Shown: positions 1 to 8,155, counted from the first letter of the stretch. The stretch is DNA of 37,013 bases from JALOBO01 sp023228225 (GCA_041663585.1 JBAYMN010000010.1:1-37013), one strand, 5' to 3'. Notes: generated by a model not told the origin, from the sequence alone. Program-made: numbers and translations.

Positions 1-348
1 AATATATTCTTCTAATTCTTTTAATATTTCTTCTGTAACTACAACAGAAGAACTAAACTTTTCGCCACCATGTACAACTCTGTGTCCAATAGCCCCAATT
101 TCGTCCATGGTTCTAATAACACCGTATTCGCTATCTACAAGCATTTTAAGCACTAAATCTACTGCTACTTTATGATTTGGAATGTCAAATTCTTTAATTA
201 ATTCTTTATTATTTGCCTTGTATTTTAAAAAAGGCTTGTCAATACCAATGCGTTCGCATTGTCCTTTGGCAATAACCGCTCTTGTATCCATATCAAAAAA
301 TTGATATTTAAGCGAAGAACTGCCCGCATTTAAAACTAAAATTTTCAT
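1..348 (-). CDS. ackA: Acetate kinase, N-terminal part (runs off the window)
   Basis: About 116 N-terminal codons are visible; the gene continues past base 1. The protein begins MKILVLNAGSSSLKYQFFDM, the phosphate-binding N-terminus of the acetate kinase/ASKHA fold, and has GHRVVHGGEKF at about residues 88-98, the conserved acetate kinase signature. Acetate kinase makes ATP and acetate from acetyl phosphate in the cytoplasm, the last step of fermentative acetate formation. It follows pta by 65 nt on the same strand, so the two are probably cotranscribed in the order pta-ackA. The start is the ATG at 346-348, preceded by AAAAGGA. Identity is certain; completeness cannot be judged. Confidence 0.97.
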   Translation of the reverse strand, partial: MKILVLNAGSSSLKYQFFDMDTRAVIAKGQCERIGIDKPFLKYKANNKELIKEFDIPNHKVAVDLVLKMLVDSEYGVIRTMDEIGAIGHRVVHGGEKFSSSVVVTEEILKELEEYI

Positions 349-413
349 TATACTCTGTCCTTTTACTTTTGTTATTGTTATTAATTTTACCTAAGTAAAA
401 TTTAGTATACTAA

Positions 414-1436
414 TTAATTTAATTTAATTTCTGCCTGTATAGCAGTAATTGCTACCGAAGTAATAATTTCTTTTGTTGTGCACCCGCGTGATAAATCATT
501 TACTGGCTTAGCAAGCCCTTGTAAAATAGGACCTATCGCGTGCATATTACCACTGTGTTGTAAAATTTTACAACCAATATTTCCGCTTTGTAAATCCGGG
601 AAGATAAGCACATTTGAATTGCCTGCTACTTCTCCGGTTGCACCTTTAAGGTTCGCTACACGCGGAGAAATTGCCGTATCAAACTGAAATTCGCCATCAA
701 TTTTATATTGTGGTGCTTTTTCCTTAGCAAGTTTAAGTGCTTCTTTTACGATGTTAATTGGTTCACCTGCACCACTACCCACAGTTGAATAACTTAAAAA
801 TGCTACAAGAGGTTCGGATTGCGAAATTTGTGATAATGTTTTTGCCGAAGTAATTGCTATATCTGCAAGTTGTTGTGCTGTTGGGGTAATGACGGTTGAA
901 ATATCAGCCAGTAATAATGGCATTACGCCTTTTGGTGATTTATTGGTTGGTAACATAATCATTGCACCGGAAACAGTTTTAATGTCCGGAGCCGTTTTTA
1001 TAATTTGTATTGCTGTTCTAATAACATCTGCACTTTTGCTAGTTGCACCCGCCACCATACCATCGGCATAACCAGATTTAACCATAAGGGCACCAAATAC
1101 AAGTGGCTCACTTACGAGTTCTGCGGATTGTTCCTCAGTCATACCTTTATGCTTTCTAAGTGTAAATAGCAATTGTGCCAATCCTATTTTCATTTCCGAA
1201 GATTTAGGGTCAAAAATATCCATTCCGGTTAAATCAATTTTAGGATATTTTAACGCAATTTCTTCTTTATTTCCGAGTATTACAATCTTTGCAATTTTCT
1301 TTTGTGTAATAATGTTAGCAGCAAGCATAACGCGTTCATCATTAGTCGCTTCGGGTAATACAATTCTTTTAGAAAGTTTGCAGGCCTGCTTAATAATAGA
1401 TTTTTCAAAATTTTTTTTAAACAAAATGTTTGACAT
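414..1436 (-). CDS. pta: Phosphate acetyltransferase
   Basis: 340 residues, the usual length of the short Pta form (about 330 aa). It converts acetyl-CoA and phosphate to acetyl phosphate, which the neighbouring AckA uses for ATP synthesis. The family features run throughout: RIVLPEATNDERV near residue 24, the SGYADGMVAGATSKSADVIR segment near residue 120, STVGSGAG near 215, and a C-terminal region with FPDLQSGNIGCKI and GPILQGLAKPVNDLSRG. The ATG is preceded by AAAGGGGAA at good spacing. It is divergent from tmcAL; the roughly 100-nt gap must hold promoters for both. Confidence 0.97.
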   Translation of the reverse strand: MSNILFKKNFEKSIIKQACKLSKRIVLPEATNDERVMLAANIITQKKIAKIVILGNKEEIALKYPKIDLTGMDIFDPKSSEMKIGLAQLLFTLRKHKGMTEEQSAELVSEPLVFGALMVKSGYADGMVAGATSKSADVIRTAIQIIKTAPDIKTVSGAMIMLPTNKSPKGVMPLLLADISTVITPTAQQLADIAITSAKTLSQISQSEPLVAFLSYSTVGSGAGEPINIVKEALKLAKEKAPQYKIDGEFQFDTAISPRVANLKGATGEVAGNSNVLIFPDLQSGNIGCKILQHSGNMHAIGPILQGLAKPVNDLSRGCTTKEIITSVAITAIQAEIKLN

Positions 1437-1535
1437 ATTAAATTCCCCTTTACTCTTTTGCGTTTATATTTTACAATAGAGTATAATAAAGTTTAAACTA
1501 TTTAGTAAAAAATGTAAAGACAAAAAGGCGATGTT

Positions 1536-2762
1536 ATGAAAATTTGTGCGATAATCTGCGAATATAATCCACTACATAATGGACATAAAATGCAAATTCA
1601 AAAATGTCGCGAGTTAACAAATGCAGATTATGTTATTTGTATTATGAGCGGTTATTTTTTACAGCGTGGCGAAACCGCCATATTAGATAAATATGCGCGT
1701 GCCTCACTTGCCATACATTCGGGTGCCGATATTGTAATAGAATTGCCACAACAATTCGCAACATCTAGCGCCGAAGTATTTGCTCTTGGTGCAATTAAAT
1801 GCTTAAACGCATTAAATTGTGTTACACACTTATGTTTTGGCAGTGAAAGTGGCGATATAGAAGCACTAAAATATACAGCAGAAGTATTAAATGATGAACC
1901 ATCAGAATTAAAAACTCTTATTATGCAAAATCTTGCACAGGGTAAATCACACGCAAGTAGCAAAATAAAAGCCGTAAAATCACATTTTGAAAATAATATT
2001 GCACTTATTGACATTTTAAATAAATCCAATAATATTTTAGGTGTAGAATACTTGCGTGCATTGTCAAATACAAAGTCAAATATAATTCCACTAACAATAA
2101 AGCGTGAAGGCGATGATTATAACGAAAAGAAAATAAAAAACAGATATGCAAGTGCAACAGCAATACGAGTAATAATAAATTTAAAGAATAGCATTAAAAG
2201 AATTAAGAAATTTGTTCCGTCAGAAACATATATTGCATTACAGCAGGCAAAAAAAGAAAATAATTTAGTAAATGAAAAAATATTAAATAATTTAATTTTA
2301 TATAAATTAAAAACAATTTCAGAAAATGAACTCAAAAATATATTTTCTGTAAATGAAGGACTGGAAAACTACATAATAAAATCAGCGAAGCAGTGCGACT
2401 CATACCCACAATTTTTAGAAAAAACTATAACGAAAAGATACGGCCAACAAAAACTTCAAAGAATTGCAATTCATGCCTTACTCGGAATAACAAATCAGGA
2501 CATTTTAAGTCTATATGAGAAAAATTACGCTCCGCCATACTTAAAAATTTTAGCAACAAACGATAGCGGGATTTTAAGCGAATTAACAAAATCAAAAGTA
2601 AAAATAATCACACGATCAAAAGACAGTAAGAATATTGATAAACAATTAAATTTTACTAAAATACACGAGAACGCACAAAACATTTTTAATATGACAATAC
2701 AAAACAAACCCGAGTATGTGCCTGAAATTTTAAGAAGTTCAACTTTTATAAAAACAAAATAA
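1536..2762 (+). CDS. tmcAL: tRNA(Met) cytidine acetate ligase TmcAL
   Basis: 408 residues, full length for the TmcAL (former YlbM, DUF795) family. Members activate acetate with ATP and acetylate the wobble cytidine of elongator tRNA-Met (ac4C34). The N-terminus has the nucleotidyltransferase signature EYNPLHNGHKMQI (HxGH at about residues 14-17), then MSGYFLQRGETAILDK and the FGSESGD segment near residue 99; the LRALSNTKSNIIPLTIKREG stretch near 178 and the SATAIR motif are also typical. A possible promoter is TTGCGT (1458-1463), 18 nt, TATAAT (1482-1487). It is divergent from pta-ackA, whose product acetate is the substrate of this enzyme; that link is inference. A strong hairpin terminator follows the stop. 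Confidence 0.95.
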   Translation: MKICAIICEYNPLHNGHKMQIQKCRELTNADYVICIMSGYFLQRGETAILDKYARASLAIHSGADIVIELPQQFATSSAEVFALGAIKCLNALNCVTHLCFGSESGDIEALKYTAEVLNDEPSELKTLIMQNLAQGKSHASSKIKAVKSHFENNIALIDILNKSNNILGVEYLRALSNTKSNIIPLTIKREGDDYNEKKIKNRYASATAIRVIINLKNSIKRIKKFVPSETYIALQQAKKENNLVNEKILNNLILYKLKTISENELKNIFSVNEGLENYIIKSAKQCDSYPQFLEKTITKRYGQQKLQRIAIHALLGITNQDILSLYEKNYAPPYLKILATNDSGILSELTKSKVKIITRSKDSKNIDKQLNFTKIHENAQNIFNMTIQNKPEYVPEILRSSTFIKTK

Positions 2763-2788
2763 TTGCAAAAATTTGTCAAAATTATCAA

Positions 2789-2812
2789 AAAACAGCAATT
2801 TTTTGCTGTTTT
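2789..2812 (+). terminator. Rho-independent terminator after tmcAL, possibly bidirectional
   Basis: A perfect 10-bp stem (2789-2798 with 2803-2812) around a TTTT loop, followed by CCTATTTTTT. The flanking A and T runs could let it work in both directions, so it may also end the convergent patatin gene transcript. Confidence 0.8.
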
Positions 2813-2844
2813 CCTATTTTTTAATTAAAAATTTGAATTTTTAA

Positions 2845-3690
2845 TTAAATTTTGCTTTTTTGCATTTCCAATGTTTTTTGTATTTTCTTATCAAGTTTTT
2901 CTTGTTTTGTTTTTTTAAATGCAACTATTTCGTTTATGATTTTTTCTGTGGCTTGCTTGCCTGAATTAATTGCATAATCAATTTTTTTAAAATCCATTAA
3001 TCTCATTTCTGTTAACTCAGGTTCTATCAAAAAGTTATAATTTTTGCCTTTTAAATCAAACAGCACTTGTTGCTGAACAACAGCAACATTTTCTATAACA
3101 TCAATCATATTTTCTACTTGGTTTACTGTTTTATAATTACTAGTAACATTTACGGCAATTATCAAATCAGCACCCGATTTTTTTGCTATATCAGCAGGAA
3201 CTTGATTTAAAATGCCACCATCAACTAGCATTTTTTTACCTATTTTAACTGGTTCAAAAACCACAGGTATTGAAATACTTGCCCTTATCGCCTTAACAAA
3301 ACTTCCGCGTTTGATATGTACTTCTTCTTTTGAGATTATGTCTGTGGCAACAGCAATAAACTGTATACTTTGGTCCTCTATTTTTTTATCTCCAAAAGCC
3401 TTTTCAAGCATATCGGTAATATTTTTGCCACTTGATAACCCGCATTTTTTGAATTTAATAATATTAAAATCTAAAAATTGCGATATTTTAAATTGTCTAG
3501 CATATTCAAGCATTTCGCTTACATTAATACCAGCCGCATATGCTCCACCAATCATAGCGCCCATTGATGTACCTACTACAATATCAGGTTTTATATCGTG
3601 CTTTTCAAGTACTTCTATTACACCAAGATGCGCATAACCAAGGGCAGCCCCTCCACCTAAAACTAGTGCAATTTTTAGTTTATCTTTCAT
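2845..3690 (-). CDS. Patatin-like phospholipase (RssA/YlbK type)
   Basis: 281 residues. The patatin fold signatures are all present: oxyanion-hole loop LGGGAALGYAHLG (about residues 11-23), nucleophile elbow GTSMG with Ser at about residue 42, and the catalytic Asp in VDGGILNQVP near residue 157. Such proteins are cytoplasmic or membrane-associated serine acyl hydrolases; the bacterial RssA/YlbK group has no firmly known substrate. No signal peptide is seen. The last 30 residues are lysine-rich. The start ATG is preceded by AGGAGAG. It sits convergent to tmcAL and divergent from ylbJ; in Bacillus ylbK, ylbJ and ylbM also lie near each other, so the neighbourhood is conserved. Confidence 0.93.
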   Translation of the reverse strand: MKDKLKIALVLGGGAALGYAHLGVIEVLEKHDIKPDIVVGTSMGAMIGGAYAAGINVSEMLEYARQFKISQFLDFNIIKFKKCGLSSGKNITDMLEKAFGDKKIEDQSIQFIAVATDIISKEEVHIKRGSFVKAIRASISIPVVFEPVKIGKKMLVDGGILNQVPADIAKKSGADLIIAVNVTSNYKTVNQVENMIDVIENVAVVQQQVLFDLKGKNYNFLIEPELTEMRLMDFKKIDYAINSGKQATEKIINEIVAFKKTKQEKLDKKIQKTLEMQKSKI

Positions 3691-3792
3691 ACAACTCTCC
3701 TATTTTACATATCAATTATTATACGAACTGAATTTAATATAATGTTCATTTACATAATATATCATTTGTACTAATAAAACGCAAGGTGCTTA

Positions 3793-4782
3793 ATGAAAAA
3801 AATAAATATATTCTTATCAATTCTTATCATATTTATTATAGCATTGTTTATATTCAATCCACAAGTTTATTCGTTATCTGTTTTAAAAGGTATATTATTA
3901 TGGGCAACTGCATTATTGCCAACACTTTTTCCTTTCTTTTTTCTTACAAAAATATTAACTGAACTGGGCGCCGTAAATATTCTTGCTAATTACTTATCAA
4001 GAATAACTAAAAAATTATTTAATGTCGGTGGCATCGCGGGTTATGTATATATTATGAGTATTATTTCTGGATATCCCGTAGGTGCAAAGTTAACAGCCGA
4101 ACTTTATGAACACAATTTAATTTCCAAGGAAGAAGCTGCACGAATAGTCACATTTACATCTACTTCTGGTCCCTTATTTATTATAGGTACTGTCGGAATT
4201 GGTATGTTTTTAAGCCGAACAGCCGGAATAATAATATTATGTTCGCATTTTTTGGGCGCAATAATTAACGGACTTATTTATCGAAATTATAAGTACAAAA
4301 AAGCATTAGCAGATAGTAAATTTGAGCCTGTACAAAAAAATTTAAATACTATACTTTCCGAATCAATTTACAATTCTATAATATCAATTTTAATCGTAGG
4401 CGGATATGTTGCAATCTTCTATATGCTAATTGACATGCTAAATAATTCAAACTTATTATTACCATTTAAAAATATGTCTGCATATTTATTAAATATATTT
4501 AAAAAAAGTCCCGCATTTAGCGAAGGACTTGTAAATGGTATAATTGAAATAACCAGAGGTTGTTACGACTTATCAAGTTTAAAGGCGGTATCTTTAAGCC
4601 TATGCACAATAACTGCAACGTTTATAATATCTTGGGGCGGTCTTTCAATACACATGCAAGCACTCACATTTTTATGTAAATGTAAAATTAATATTGGATT
4701 TTATTTTTTACAAAAATTAACTCACGCAATTTGCTCAACAATAATATGTATTTTAATATTAATATTTTTTAAACCGCTTTAA
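3793..4782 (+). CDS. ylbJ: Sporulation integral membrane protein YlbJ
   Basis: 329 residues with about eight hydrophobic segments, starting with one at residues 5-25. It has the nucleoside-recognition (Gate) type domain typical of YlbJ/SpoVV: LWATALLPTLFPFFFLTKIL near residue 36, SIISGYPVGAKL near 93, FTSTSGPLFIIGTVGIGM near 120 and a second half with WGGLSIHMQAL near 280. In Bacillus subtilis this protein (SpoVV) lies in the outer forespore membrane and helps dipicolinic acid move into the forespore. Its presence supports a spore-forming lineage. A short GGTG element precedes the ATG. It is transcribed towards structured repeat copy A and has no obvious terminator of its own. Confidence 0.93.
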   Translation: MKKINIFLSILIIFIIALFIFNPQVYSLSVLKGILLWATALLPTLFPFFFLTKILTELGAVNILANYLSRITKKLFNVGGIAGYVYIMSIISGYPVGAKLTAELYEHNLISKEEAARIVTFTSTSGPLFIIGTVGIGMFLSRTAGIIILCSHFLGAIINGLIYRNYKYKKALADSKFEPVQKNLNTILSESIYNSIISILIVGGYVAIFYMLIDMLNNSNLLLPFKNMSAYLLNIFKKSPAFSEGLVNGIIEITRGCYDLSSLKAVSLSLCTITATFIISWGGLSIHMQALTFLCKCKINIGFYFLQKLTHAICSTIICILILIFFKPL

Positions 4783-4902
4783 ACAATCCATATGCTTGAT
4801 TAAGTTAAAATAAAATTTTACTATTAAATATTTAAGACATCAATAACCTGCAAAGTCTATATTACAATTATTAAAACTATTTATATGACAGGACACACAA
4901 AG

Positions 4903-5055
4903 TAGTATAAAATTAAAGATTTTTAAATAATTTAGCCCGTTACGAGTTCCGCTGTGTACAACTACACAAGAGGTTTCGTAACGGGTTAAAGTGTTAAAAA
5001 GATTAATTTTATACTATTACAAGTTCCGACTGCGGGTTTAGGGCAGGCGGAATAA
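4903..5055 (+). repeat. Structured intergenic repeat, type I, copy A
   Basis: A long imperfect hairpin followed by a second hairpin. The outer stem is 14 bp perfect (4903-4916 with 5003-5016). Next comes TTTTTAA pairing with TTAAAAA, then a 15-bp stem (4931-4945 with 4976-4990, one G-U), and an apical TGTGTA/TACACA hairpin (4953-4958 with 4963-4968) flanked by GTTCC and AGAGGTTT. The 3' hairpin joins TTCCG (5024-5028) to CGGAA (5048-5052) with an inner CTGC/GCAG. Copies B (7667-7814) and C (36805-36950) share the architecture and the conserved AAGATTTTTA, GGTTCC, AAAAAGAT and AAGTTCCG segments, but have different stem sequences. It lies between two convergent genes. Function unknown. Confidence 0.75.
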
Positions 5056-5056
5056 A

Positions 5057-5851
5057 CTATTGTTTTTTATTTAAAATGTCGCCAAATAATATTGTTTTAA
5101 TAACTGGTGAAGTATCTGTAAATTCATCAAAAAATTGATTATTATCGTCCATAATTGTAATATCTAGTTCAGTATCCTCTTGCCCATTATAATCTTCAAG
5201 CCCTGTTGCTTCATCAGTTTCTAAATATGTTGTAGAATAAGCATCATCAACATTTTTATCATCAAATTTTTGTAATGTTTCGTTAATGTCTTTTTCAACT
5301 TCTTCAATAACTTTTTTTGATGAAACTGCTTGGTTCAAAGACTTATTTGCACTTTCTTCTACTTCTTCGATTACCTCTTCTGATGAAACTGCATTTCCAT
5401 CATAATTTTTTATAATTTCATCTGCAACAATAGGCTGTAATTCATAAATCGGCGTATCCAAGGGCTGTTCGCCATAAGTTGCAGATTTATCATCGGCAAG
5501 TTTAATAGAAGTCGGTTGTTCCAACCTTTTATCTTCTGCTTTCTGTTCAATTATTTCAGCGGGTAGTATTTCCGTTTTTAATTGTTCCGGCTTATTGGTA
5601 ACATTAATTTCAAGAACACCCGTTTGAGCCTTAGTTGGCGGTCTCATTTCAACTATAATGTCCGAACTTTTCAATGCTTTTACTTTTTCTTTTGACTTTT
5701 TAGTTAAAATGTTTGTTTCCGCTTTTGTAGGAATTATTTTACTTTTTTTAGCCTGTGCACTATGTTTGCGTTTAAACACTAATATAGAAATAAGGGCATA
5801 AACAAGATATAATCCTAACGCAACCAGCAATACCTGAATAATAGGATCCAC
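5057..5851 (-). CDS. Acidic single-pass membrane protein, unknown function, in the floA operon
   Basis: 264 residues; not a family I recognise. It has one N-terminal membrane segment (about residues 5-25) followed by a basic stretch (KRKHSAQAKKSK) and a long, highly acidic, low-complexity cytoplasmic tail. The tail carries an internal duplication near residues 154-190: AVSSEEVIEEVEES and, some 20 residues on, AVSSKKVIEEVEKD. It starts at GTG (5849-5851) behind an excellent AAGGAGGGTG. It follows floA by 34 nt and is presumably cotranscribed with nfeD-floA, so a role at flotillin membrane domains is possible but only inferred from position. It ends next to structured repeat copy A. Confidence 0.85.
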   Translation of the reverse strand: MDPIIQVLLVALGLYLVYALISILVFKRKHSAQAKKSKIIPTKAETNILTKKSKEKVKALKSSDIIVEMRPPTKAQTGVLEINVTNKPEQLKTEILPAEIIEQKAEDKRLEQPTSIKLADDKSATYGEQPLDTPIYELQPIVADEIIKNYDGNAVSSEEVIEEVEESANKSLNQAVSSKKVIEEVEKDINETLQKFDDKNVDDAYSTTYLETDEATGLEDYNGQEDTELDITIMDDNNQFFDEFTDTSPVIKTILFGDILNKKQ

Positions 5852-5885
5852 TATTTACACCCTCCTTTTTTATTTAATATTAATG

Positions 5886-6902
5886 TTATTTAATAGGTTT
5901 TTTAGCAGTTCCTTCTGCACCTGATAAAGCCCTGCGCATATCAGTATCTGCTACCATATTTTGCATACGATAATAATCCATAATACCAAGTTTTCCATCG
6001 CGGAATGCACCAGCAATCGCTTTTGGAACTTCTGCTTCGGCTTGTAAAACAGTAGCGCGCATTTCCTGAGTTTTAGCACGCATTTCTTGTTCCACTGCAA
6101 TGGCCATAGCTTTTCTTTCTTCGGCTTTTGCTTGGGCGATTTTTTTATCTGCTTCGGCTTGACCGATATTTAATTCTGCACCAATATTGCGACCAACATC
6201 AATATCTGCAATATCAATAGATAATATTTCAAATGCTGTTCCAGCATCTAAACTTTTTGCAAGTACTGTTTTAGAAATCAAATCTGGATTTTGGAGAATA
6301 TTTTTATGATTTTCCGCGGAACCAACTGTTGTAACAATGCCTTCTCCTACGCGGGCAAGAATTGTTTCTTCACCGGCACCACCTATTAATCTACCAATGT
6401 TTGATCTAAGAGTAACACGAGCCTTAACATTAAGTTCTATGCCATCTTTTGCAACAGCAGAGATAAATCCTGGGGTTTCAATAACGCGTGGCTTAACACT
6501 ACCTTGGACAGCGGCCAATACATCACGCCCTGCTAAGTCAATAGCCTTTGCTGCATCATATGTAAGAGCAATTCTGGCACTGTGAGCAGCAATAAGCGCG
6601 TAAGCAACTTTTGTTACATTTCCGCCTGCCATATAATGAGTTTCTAGGTCGTTAATACTGATATCAAGACCGGCTTTTTTAGATGTTATATAAGCATCAA
6701 TGATTGTTGAAATTGTAATTTTTCTTAATTTCATTCCTATGAGTCTTGACATAGAAACATGCGCTCCCGATACAAGAGCCCTAAACCAAATGTTAATTGG
6801 AACAAGTCCTAAAATAACGGCCACAACAACAACAAATACACCTAATAATATAAGTAGTAAAGTATTGTCTTGTAATATTGAAGAAAGTAAAGTGCTATAC
6901 AT
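5886..6902 (-). CDS. floA: Flotillin-like protein FloA
   Basis: 338 residues, the normal length of bacterial FloA (YqfA, about 330 aa). An N-terminal membrane hairpin (about residues 10-40) is followed by MSRLIGMKLRKI and an SPFH-type core, with the Ala/Glu-rich coiled stretch KKIAQAKAEERKAMAIAVEQ typical of flotillins near residue 235, and a C-terminal DYYRMQNMVADTDMRRAL. FloA organises membrane microdomains. The gene is second in an nfeD-floA-unknown operon, the order seen in many Firmicutes. It has GGAGG before its ATG and a 74-nt gap behind nfeD. Confidence 0.95.
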   Translation of the reverse strand: MYSTLLSSILQDNTLLLILLGVFVVVVAVILGLVPINIWFRALVSGAHVSMSRLIGMKLRKITISTIIDAYITSKKAGLDISINDLETHYMAGGNVTKVAYALIAAHSARIALTYDAAKAIDLAGRDVLAAVQGSVKPRVIETPGFISAVAKDGIELNVKARVTLRSNIGRLIGGAGEETILARVGEGIVTTVGSAENHKNILQNPDLISKTVLAKSLDAGTAFEILSIDIADIDVGRNIGAELNIGQAEADKKIAQAKAEERKAMAIAVEQEMRAKTQEMRATVLQAEAEVPKAIAGAFRDGKLGIMDYYRMQNMVADTDMRRALSGAEGTAKKPIK

Positions 6903-6976
6903 AATTTTTCCTCCATTTTTTATATAAATAATTAATTTAACATTAACTTATTATCAAACTTTTAGTGACATATTTA

Positions 6977-7495
6977 TTATACTCGTTTAACTGTAATCTT
7001 ATTGCCTTCAATTGCAATAATTCTTACGACTGTACCAACAGGTATAAATTCATTCTCGCTAATAACATCATAAAGTTCTTCCTCTACTTCAATTCTGCCT
7101 ACCGGTCTGCATTCTGCTTTAACGATCCCTTCCTTACCAAGTAATCTTGCATTTGCTTTATCTTCTTTGGCTAAAAATTCTTTGGAAAGTGCTGAACCAT
7201 TTTGAATAATAGGCGAACGACTTAACCAACCGTACTTTGCCGACCTTACCATAATCATAAAAGCAACAATTACCACAAATGATATAATAAAGATCATAAT
7301 AAAAAGTTGAGCAAGAGTGCCCCCAAAAATCATACGGAATATTATCCCAAACGCAACTAAAATTGCACCGAGTATTCCGAAAATACCAAATCCGGGAACA
7401 AAGATTTCTACAATAGATAAAATAATACCAAGTATAAGGCACACTGCGGGTATAACATGCATTTCAGTAAATAGTGTGACTAATTCATTCCACAT
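6977..7495 (-). CDS. nfeD: NfeD-family membrane protein, short form
   Basis: 172 residues. Three or more hydrophobic segments lie at about residues 15-90 (GIILSIVEIFVPGFGIFGIL is the typical NfeD motif), followed by a soluble C-terminal OB-fold-like domain (about 110-172) with KEGIVKAECRPVGRIEVEEE, matching the family's GxxGxAxxxLxPxGxxxxxG pattern. It lacks the N-terminal ClpP-like protease part of long NfeD proteins, as expected for the short type. Short NfeD proteins work with flotillins at the membrane, in agreement with the downstream floA. AAAGGAG precedes the ATG. Confidence 0.93.
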   Translation of the reverse strand: MWNELVTLFTEMHVIPAVCLILGIILSIVEIFVPGFGIFGILGAILVAFGIIFRMIFGGTLAQLFIMIFIISFVVIVAFMIMVRSAKYGWLSRSPIIQNGSALSKEFLAKEDKANARLLGKEGIVKAECRPVGRIEVEEELYDVISENEFIPVGTVVRIIAIEGNKITVKRV

Positions 7496-7521
7496 AACAT
7501 ATTTCTCCTTTATGTATATTC

Positions 7522-7549
7522 ATTATATCATATATTAGAAAAATTACAA
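7522..7549 (-). promoter_or_regulatory. Sigma-A-type promoter of the nfeD-floA operon
   Basis: On the minus strand, TTGTAA (7544-7549), a 16-nt spacer and a perfect TATAAT (7522-7527) lie about 25 nt upstream of the nfeD ATG. Confidence 0.65.
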
Positions 7550-7666
7550 TGTGTTTTAAAAAAAAATTTACTATTCAACACTTTTTTAATCGTTGCTATT
7601 CCGCTTGTTTTATTCCACATAATAGTACACTTGCCTATCTTATATTTAATTAGAAAACGCTAAGTA

Positions 7667-7814
7667 GTTTAAACGCAAAGATTTTTAAATGATTTAACTC
7701 CAAACAGGTTCCGACGCGTATGCATACGCTAGGTGGTTCTGGTTTGGGGTTAAAGCGTTAAAAAGATTGCGTTTAAACGGTGCCTAGTTCCGCCTATCCG
7801 TTAGGTAGGCGGAA
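7667..7814 (+). repeat. Structured intergenic repeat, type I, copy B
   Basis: Same architecture as copy A. The outer stem is 12 bp perfect (7667-7678 with 7767-7778), then TTTTTAA/TTAAAAA (7682-7688 with 7758-7764), then a 13-bp stem (7693-7705 with 7742-7754, one G-U). The apical GCGTA/TACGC hairpin (7716-7720 with 7725-7729) is flanked by AGGTTCCG and GTGGTTCTG. The 3' hairpin (7788-7796 with 7806-7814) joins TTCCGCCTA to TAGGCGGAA and is shared with the type II element that follows directly. Stem sequences differ from copy A but pairing is kept. Confidence 0.78.
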
Positions 7815-8010
7815 TAATTACTCATTTGCGGCAGCAAATGGCATTCTAAAAATGAATAGCTGGGCTTTGCCTAGCTTGAATTTTTAGAATGCAACTTATG
7901 AACGGAAGGGATTAGCATTTTTATTAAAAATGCGGTCAAAGAGGGAAACCAAAAACGCTTGCTAGCACGCTGGCGTGCGTACAAGGCTAAGTTTTTGGTT
8001 TCCCTTTTGA
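7788..8010 (+). ncRNA. Predicted structured ncRNA, type II element, copy 1
   Basis: Five successive hairpins: h0 7788-7796/7806-7814; h1 CATTTGC-GGCA-GCAAATG (7823-7840); h2 a 13-bp stem (7841-7853/7880-7892) capped by a second hairpin (7858-7865/7869-7876, loop TTT); h3 GCATTTTT/AAAAATGC (7915-7922/7926-7933); h4 a perfect 14-bp stem (7943-7956/7991-8004) carrying an inner GCACG/CGTGC hairpin, then TTTT. Copy 2 (15681-15905) keeps every helix, with compensatory changes in h2 and h4, and conserves unpaired stretches such as GCGGTCAAAGAG and GCAACTTAT. The 3' end resembles a terminator. No ORF is apparent. The 660-nt gap between nfeD and the NYN gene is largely filled by this and type I copy B; 8011-8155 holds only two small hairpins (8022-8041, 8063-8091). 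Confidence 0.7.
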
Positions 8011-8155
8011 TTTAAAGAAAAACAGAAGAAAATTCTTCTGTCTTCCAAAGGTTAAATAGATTAGAAACATTAATGGGGATTTCATGTTTCTTGAAGGATT
8101 ATAACATCTAATTATTAAATTTGCAATAGTTTTCCAAAAAATAATTTATTAAATT

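Noticed and set aside
4903..5055. Insertion sequence remnant with terminal repeats
   Set aside because: No transposase fragment and no obvious target duplication; kept as a structured repeat of unknown nature.
7158..7442. Alternative reading frame inside nfeD
   Set aside because: Shadow frame of nfeD rich in Cys, Tyr and Phe and without homology or RBS.
7788..8010. Type II element as simple terminator
   Set aside because: Only its last hairpin is terminator-like; the other hairpins and conserved unpaired bases need another explanation.
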